DNA of 64,000 nt from Leptodactylus fallax. Its lineage: Eukaryota > Chordata > Amphibia > Anura > Leptodactylidae. The position numbers were made by a program, and so were the translations under genes. Shown here one piece after another: positions 57,788 to 64,000 of this stretch (its first letter is position 1; each line of letters opens with the position of its first letter). The stretch is from positions 8,206,001 through 8,270,000 of the forward strand of contig CAMRHE010000028.1 of NCBI GenBank assembly GCA_947044405.1. Direction: 5' to 3'. The notes beneath the pieces are model-generated. The model did no database searches and was not told where the DNA came from. It worked only from the letters and a program-made list of their open reading frames with translations.

Positions 57788-57923
57788 CGAACTTGTCATA
57801 TACAGCTCATGATACTCCATCTATTAACTCAATATTGAAATCTGTATCGATGTATTTTTTTTTTTACAGTATTTGATTTTAATTGAATTTTTTAAAAATG
57901 TACAAAAAATTGCTAAGTCTCAC
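57683..57923 (-). other. rbms1: Short rbms1 intron, 241 bp, with (TA)n
   Basis: Within this intron, 57736-57786 is a (TA)n run of about 25 units. The tract takes up about a fifth of the intron and lies 50 nt upstream of the acceptor. Confidence 0.9.
57736..57786. repeat. (TA)n microsatellite in the 241-bp rbms1 intron
   Basis: An uninterrupted TA run ending about 54 bp from the acceptor side of the exon at 57603-57682 and 138 bp from the upstream exon. Confidence 0.97.
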
Positions 57924-58081
57924 CTTGCAAACCCAACTCCACGACTGGTGCCGCTGGAATCACGGAGTATCCTTGTAGATATGACCTGTCCGAAAGGCTT
58001 CAACATATTTTCAAGCTCTTGTTCATCCATCGATAACGGCAGGTTGGATATATACAGGTTTGTTGGGTCTTGCTCTTGTTG
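57924..58081 (-). CDS. rbms1: rbms1 coding exon, first part of RRM2
   Basis: A 158-bp exon with a TTATTTTAG acceptor and GTGAGA donor. It encodes 52 residues starting QQEQDPTN and the first two bases of an Arg codon. RNP2 is LYISNL (residues 9-14 of the exon) and RNP1 begins RGVGFA at its end. The segment [20 protein letters not shown] is RBMS1-like. In RBMS1, the residues before this exon end in MAK. That exon is not found between 58082 and 64000. Confidence 0.97.
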
Positions 58082-60919
58082 CTAAAATAACAAAAATACT
58101 GATTCAGAATTGATTGAATTTATTATTGGGACAAAACAAAATGTCAGAAATTCAGATAGTCTGGGGGGGAAAAAAAAAAAATTCCAGAGTGTTTTTTAAA
58201 GATATTTTATAATATTATACAATATTACAAAACTTTAGACACATTCACACAGCAGTATCCAATGGGGTCCATGTATTTACTATCACAACCAAAAGGGTAG
58301 GAACACAAAGCCTCCTATAGGACAGGCTCACCTTCTGACAAGTTCTGTGCCAATACCCAATTGCATATGAAATGAGACATGGCAGATATTGGGGAACCAA
58401 GGGATAGGTATATTAAATCTCAACATGTCCTATCCTTTGTTCTCATGGGAGATAAGCTATTGCCTAAGGTGTCTGGCAGCACCCTAACTCCTCTCTCCTT
58501 ATTGAGAACACATGCATGCTTGGTCAATATGAGTGTGCATGTGTACGGGGGGGTCTGAAGGAATAGATGTTGACTAAACAAGCACATATGGCCAGTTTTT
58601 ATAGATTTGACTGCTGGTGGTCCGTCACAGTACACATACATGATTTCCATGGGTCTTGCCTTGCATTAGGAGCAGCGCTGCACCATTATAAATATCTTCG
58701 AGATTGAGAATTTCTTCAGAACTCTTGCCTTGTCTACTCTGACGTCAGGTCATAACTTCAGGTTCAGTAAATGGAATCTATAGCATGTCAGTCATTTCTA
58801 TTTTAAGGCTTCTAGCCTACACTTTCCAGCATGTGAAAATGATCAATATCTACATATCAGGCTTGAAGTTCCAGTTAACTTTACGTTACTGTACTCAGCC
58901 TTGTTCAGACTATGGATATCGTAGATGTATCAAACAGTAAAACAGAGTATGTAAAATACTACTGTAGGAAATGTATTGAAACTATTGCAGTGGAAAAGCA
59001 GATCTACTCCAACCTTTTGGAAAAGACACAAAACCTGCCTGGCTGCTTCACACTAATAATATTTCGAATTGTAGCCAAAATGGTAACTTGTTCCAGGACC
59101 AATGACAAATATTTGACCACAATTTCGGAACTACATAACTTTGCCGTTGAAGTTACAATTGGTTCAGCAGGACTTTTCTTTTGTATTCTAATCCAGTGTG
59201 GGTCAGTGTGGGCCAATGTCATCTTGTGCTTGCTCATTCGATGTGTTCAGCCCCTTATCTGCACCACTACTATGTCTAAACCTCAAAAGATTGTCAATTC
59301 ATCCAACAAACTTAGGGCTGACATTACAGACAAACTGTGTCATGCATCATCACATGTAACACAGATATCTCCACCCAAACCACTTACTTCTCCGAGAGTA
59401 TACATTGCCTCTGGGTGGGCACTTTATGCTGGTGCTTAGGCTATGTAATATCGACCTGTAGGGATTCCCTGTGCCGCCATACACATGCTACATACTGCAT
59501 ACCCCCTAATACCACTTGTAAGATCTTCACTCGTAACTGCATGTTAATGTATCTGTACCATATTAGAATTTATATCAGATTTGGTATGGTCACATCCAAA
59601 AAGAAATAAAAACTTGGTCAATAACCATTTTTTTTTTTTATATTTGGAAACTTTAATGGGGCTTCCAACACTAAGAAATTGATGACTCAAGATAGATCCA
59701 ATATCACATTGGTAGGGGGTCCAACGCTCGGCATCCCCACAGCATTTGGACAAGTGCTAAAAGCTTCTTCAATGCTTACCTGGCACAGTGCCATACACTG
59801 TACAGTGGCTGTTCTTGGCATTGCAGCTCAGCCCTATTTACTTAAATGGAACTGAGCTACAAACAGGTCTTGTGACCGATGAACATGTCGTCACAGGCTT
59901 ATGAAGCAGAAGCAGCGCTCGTCTGAACACCACAGCCACTTCAATCAATTGATCGTGGGGGTCCTGGGTATCGGACCCTGCTAATCCGATATTGATGATC
60001 TATTCTAAGGATAAGTCATCAATACTAAACTTCCTGATACATCAAAGGATCGGACATCTTGAACAAACATTTTGCACACTTTAGGCCTAAAGCCACATAA
60101 CACCAGGGGATATTTCCTTTACATTCGTGTTTATGTTGCTCTTACAATTTGACAGGCATCTGGAATATTTGGATATAATTCAGATTACTTGTGAAATGTT
60201 TTCTGCGAGCGCACATTCCTTAATTCTTCATTTTTACAACTATGTATGTTATAGCAGATACCAGCGAGAAGAAGAAGGATTTACACGATTATCTGCAGTA
60301 GTGATAGGTAGAAGTCACGTCACCAACAGTAGATTTGGGGAATACGAGTTTATTTACGGTGCTGTCAGGGTCCCCGCTGACATAAATGAATGAATTCTGC
60401 AGGAAAAAGTTCCTAACCCTTACAGGTCACAGGTGTGTGTATGGGCACGCCAATTTCACTACAGACCGAGGCACTGCTGAGGGCAATGACCCCACCATAG
60501 TGATCCTGTGTATAGTCAGGACTGCCGATAAGTCACCACTGTGGTATATAATCCGTGGACCAGCGGGCATTGGTAGCCGATAACAATCAGTAAATGCAAC
60601 GGAAAAGAGGAAGCATCACCAGCTCTGGAAAGCCCAATGACATCCATTATATGAAAGGCGCGGTCACCCTGAGCATTGTGGTGTTTTTATCCAAATCTCT
60701 TCAGCCGTTCCACAGATATAAGCCCTGTTAGTACAGATGTAAATTAGAGTCTATTAACCAAGGGGGCAGTAACAATGCATGACAAACACACAGAAATCTT
60801 GCCCTCAAAAAACAAAGAATTACCGCCCACTTGTCCAGTAGTTCCTAATTCACATCAATACTAATAGGTCTTATATCGGTGAAATAGCTGAACAGATTTG
60901 GATAAACAAAACACCAAAG

Positions 60920-61195
60920 TGCTCAAGGTAACCGCACCAGTCAGTCAAGAAGGTCGTGTGAGGCAGGAGCAGGCAGAGGGGGCAAGATGCACAGCTCTGG
61001 TAATGTCTGCTCCTGGTTGACACCGCCCACTTGACAGACAGTCCAGATACATATCAGGCACCAAAACTAACAGCACTGATTTCTCTAGAACGGCGGGGGC
61101 TAGAGAAAAAATTCCAACTGTGCTGAAATCAGAAGAATGGAGCCTATTATAGAATGAAAAGTTGGTGGAGGTGGCCCACTTTAACACTCAGTGAA
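60920..61195. repeat. Degraded foldback repeat of the 30425 family
   Basis: It shares CACTGATTTCTCTAGAACGG, CGGGGGCTAGAGAAAAAATT and CCAACTGTGC with the copy at 43168-43442, and ends in a TTGGTGGAGGTGGCCCACTT stretch. The central inverted motif is lost. Confidence 0.55.
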
Positions 61196-61289
61196 CATGG
61201 GCCGCCTAGTTTTTGGGTCCCTTAGCAGCTGCTATTTCAGCTATCCTGGTAGCTATACCCATGACTATAGAAAAAAAGTCTAGTAGATA

Positions 61290-61380
61290 TTATTATTAAT
61301 AGTAATAATAATAACAAATAGTAATAAATAGCAATAAGTAGCATAAAATAATAATAATAAATAATAATAATAATAATCTA
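61290..61380. repeat. TAA/TAATA-rich simple repeat
   Basis: Imperfect trinucleotide repeat with CAA, TAG and GCA interruptions. Confidence 0.85.
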
Positions 61381-61957
61381 TAGTAATAAATCTGCTTTCT
61401 CTGACTTTAGTTATTAAAGCTGCAAAATGTTTGCAGTGTCTCATCCCATGTTCATCCATATACCAGCACACAGCTACACAGTGTACGACAGAGCGGGTGT
61501 TTCCTGAAGTAGCAAAGAACATAGGAAAAAGGGGGGAAAAAAAAAAAGTGATTCAGCCAAGTTCATATTTGGTTTCTCGTGCGTCCACTCCCTCCTCCGC
61601 TTTGAAGTTTTAAAGTGTTAAACTTTGTACGGAGACTTTTCAAAGAGCTGGCTCTGAACCCCTGCCAGTATGGGAGCCAAGCCACAAAAACATGACGGGC
61701 CCGGGGAGTCTCACCTCGGGAAACATGCGAAGATTTAAAGAGCCTGACTCATTGCTCTTACACAAACAGCATTACTAAAACTTCCTGACCACACCCAGGC
61801 CAGAAAAAATAAAAATATTAAAAAAAATTCATTGATCAGAATGTAAAGAGCAAAAGTGCAATTTCCTTTCAGAAAGTGTTTTCTGGGTGAGTGACTTACT
61901 TTACTGCTGCTGCAAAACGTAACCCCCAGTCTAGTCCTAAAGATCAGTCCAGACTAC

Positions 61958-62366
61958 TTAAAGGGGTTTTCTGGGACAGATTAAAAATTCACCAGGGGTG
62001 AGCTCTTAAAAAAAAAAAAAAGAAAAAAAAAAAGCCCCTTACCTGCCCCTAGTCCTTAGTTCACAGTCTTTCCAGGGAAAAGTTCAGAGGATCAGGTGAC
62101 TGTAGCGATCGATCCCAGGCCTCAGGGGGTCACATAGTGGGTATTGTAGATTAGAGATGTATTAGCAGAGACATCACTGGAACCCCAACATGTGACCACT
62201 GACTGGCCGCTGCAGTCACCTGACCCTCTGCACTGCCTGCCTGGGCATCTCTCAGAGGGAAGGGGAACATGCTGCTCAAACCAAGGGGGCAGGGGAGTAT
62301 AATTGTTTTTGTATGTTTTACCCCACCCCTAGCAAGCTTTTAATTCATCCCAGAAAGCCCCTTTAA
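61958..62366. mobile_element. TTAA-type MITE, 409 bp
   Basis: TTAA at both ends (61958-61961, 62363-62366). The ends are TTAAAGGGGTTTTCTGGGAC and, in reverse complement, TTAAAGGGGCTTTCTGGGAT, with matching sequence inward (ATTAAAA, then AGGGGTG). Confidence 0.85.
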
Positions 62367-64000
62367 TTGGCATTTACAGAGGACCCATCAGATACCCTTT
62401 CTATTTTAGCAATTAGTACAACTCTACATTAGTCATCCCTCAGTTATTCCTCCTGGAAATCTATGACTAAATTGACAACTGTGTGAGACTAACCACTGGC
62501 GAGTTTCAGACTGTGCTGGATCCATCCTACTATGAAGGGTAAAGCCCAACTGTCATTTCAGTCATACAATTCCAAGAGGAATAACAGAGGAATGCACAAT
62601 GCAAAGTTCACAGTAAACACGTCCCAGAATTGTTATTCTATGAGGAAAGAAGTATATACTAAAACTGACATGTCTGGAGAAACACAGGTCCCCTTTAAAA
62701 GTTTTTTTTTTTTTTTTTTTTTACTGGAGGACATAACCGTGTCGCTTTAAGAAAAATAAGAGATTTATTATAAGATGTGCTGGTAAAATGTATCATCCTA
62801 ATTGATGTCCCATCAATGGCTGAAAAAAAAAAATCTGATGAGGAAAACACATCAGCCACGGTCACCCTCTTTACACTGGACCACCCGTCATACCAGTAGG
62901 GGGCAGTATGTATTTACAAGTGACATTTTTATGAACAAGCCTCTACTATAGGTCATCTGCATTGTGTGTCATAGCTACAATCCTGCAGTGGAGGAGTCAC
63001 GGATTTACTATACAACATCACTTGGAGGGTCTTGGAACTAAAGACGTCGGACAAACTTAATGATCGCGGGGAGACATTTTCATTGACTTTCTCGGGTAAA
63101 CCCACTGTAAAAAACTGCGATCAGTATCTGACAGTAGGAGTTATAGACTGATCAGCTGTAATCTATGATGAAACTTGGGTGTAAGTGTTCAATTTCCCTG
63201 CAGCGCCACCACAGGGGAAACTAAGCATTACACTGTGCTCAATTAAATCAATGGGTGGTTTGTGTAATTTAGGACAGGACAGGTCCTCCAGAGAGAAGAC
63301 CTCCTTAAGAACCCAGGAACCTCAACTGAGGACCCCCCTCAATTAACCCGTTAATTCCTTAAAGGGATACATGAAAACAGTTTTATGCATTCTGTGTTGC
63401 AAACAGAACGGTCCATTAAAAGCAAATGCAAAACAAATGACACTTGGCCATCACAAATGGACACAGAGCAGATGCAAAAAAATAGGAAGAGTCATGTGAA
63501 TAAGGCCTTATAGGTAAACCTTAATGAAACCAATGAAAAGGCAATCTGGCAATGTATAGAGGAGCCAAAAACTCCGCACACTGAAGATATTACCATACAG
63601 CCATCTGTGAGTTATGTATTATGGGAGATGCAGTTCACCGCCGACATGATAAACCACTTGGACCAATACTAAATATAAATAAGAACAAAAAAAAAAAAAA
63701 TCCCACATTGAGAACAGATCTTGTCGTCCCGGGTTCAGAATAAGAAGCTGCAACCCTTTGGCTCTGGTTACCGCACAGAGGAGGAACAAACATCTCTAAA
63801 TGGATATAAAAAAAACCTCAGTCATCTGAAAGAAATTAAGAAAACCTCCCTGTGCGTGTGGAACTGTTCCTAAAACACAGTGAAAGAAGAGAGGAGGAAG
63901 AAGAAGAAAAAAAAGGGACTTGGCAGAAGTGCAAAACATCTTATTTCTCTTGCCTGGAGAGTTGGCTCACCAGTAACAGATCGCTAGTGGCCCCTGTGCG

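Larger units (their letters stand above)
26680..58081 (-). other. rbms1: rbms1 gene, 3' portion (nine coding exons and a 3' UTR exon)
   Basis: RBMS/MSSP proteins bind single-stranded DNA and AU-rich RNA through two RRMs and influence transcription, replication-origin activity and mRNA stability. The joined exons encode 271 residues, matching the last two thirds of vertebrate RBMS1 (about 406 residues). In order: RRM2 with RNP2 (LYISNL) and RNP1 (RGVGFARM), a [11 protein letters not shown] segment, and a Pro/Gln/Ser/Thr/Tyr-rich C-terminal region ending in YQQNK. The stretches [20 protein letters not shown] and [16 protein letters not shown] favour RBMS1 over RBMS2 and RBMS3. All nine introns in view use GT and AG. 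Intron sizes are 241, 6374, 652, 702, 4977, 5636, 2038, 1097 and 5778 bp, in transcript order. Start, RRM1 and promoter lie outside the window. Confidence 0.95.
58082..64000 (-). other. rbms1: rbms1 intron, partial (at least 5.9 kb in view)
   Basis: No coding exon for the end of RRM1 is found. Contents include a foldback repeat (60920-61195), a TAA-rich tract (61290-61380), a TTAA-type MITE (61958-62366) and a dispersed repeat fragment near 63190-63300. The 175-codon frame at 58912-59439 has no recognised domain. Confidence 0.75.

Noticed and set aside
35549..58081. Assignment to rbms2 or rbms3
   Set aside because: [35 protein letters not shown] and MTLTYDPTAAIQNG fit RBMS1 better. Only the VQNGRAWPR stretch looks RBMS2-like.
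58912..59439. A 175-codon plus-strand frame as a gene
   Set aside because: It has no recognised domain, sits in an rbms1 intron on the opposite strand, and shows no composition or splice evidence.
63960..64000. A possible rbms1 upstream exon ending in a GTGAGC donor
   Set aside because: The minus-strand sequence before the donor does not translate into any RBMS1 segment and has a stop in the expected frame. The expected preceding residues end in MAK.

Overview
This window is vertebrate nuclear DNA, most likely from a frog. The evidence is a spliced RNA-binding-protein gene with GT-AG introns, abundant TTAA-flanked MITE-like elements that open TTAAAGGG, Tc1-type transposons, a tRNA-headed V-type SINE, L2-like 3' tails ending in a GCGCTATATAA motif, and long (TATC)n arrays. 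There is no bacterial gene organisation. The species assignment is an inference from the repeat style.

The only host gene I can support is the 3' two thirds of rbms1 (RNA-binding motif, single-stranded-interacting protein 1) on the minus strand. Nine coding exons lie between 58081 and 35549 and encode 271 residues: nearly all of the second RRM, then the low-complexity C-terminal region to the stop codon. The stop is 7 nt before a final intron, so a terminal exon of about 3.1 kb (29763 down to about 26680) is entirely 3' UTR. Exons for the N-terminus and first RRM must lie beyond position 64000. One exon has two usable splice donors 9 nt apart, which would add or omit Val-Arg-Leu.

Positions 1-26600 are downstream intergenic DNA made largely of repeats: a foldback element carrying a 49-bp minisatellite (194-1160), (TATC)n arrays, a Tc1 deletion derivative (11162-11635), an apparently intact Tc1-like transposon with an open DDE transposase (13327-14893), a 29-31-bp minisatellite with an internal segmental duplication (16243-17330), a 39-bp minisatellite open on both strands (19010-20385), a nest of MITEs and a LINE tail (21761-23391), a dead Tc1/mariner copy split by a MITE (23858-25123), and a long-armed TTAA foldback element (25192-25698).

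The rbms1 introns hold further MITEs, two SINE copies (one nested in a foldback element with a visible target duplication), pure (TA)n and (GA)n tracts, a 37-bp minisatellite and a nearly perfect 53-bp-arm hairpin. I found no convincing undescribed multi-gene system. The strongest leads are the intact DD35E Tc1 element, the inverted MITE pair bracketing the rbms1 3' UTR exon, the long intronic hairpin, and the unusual minisatellites.
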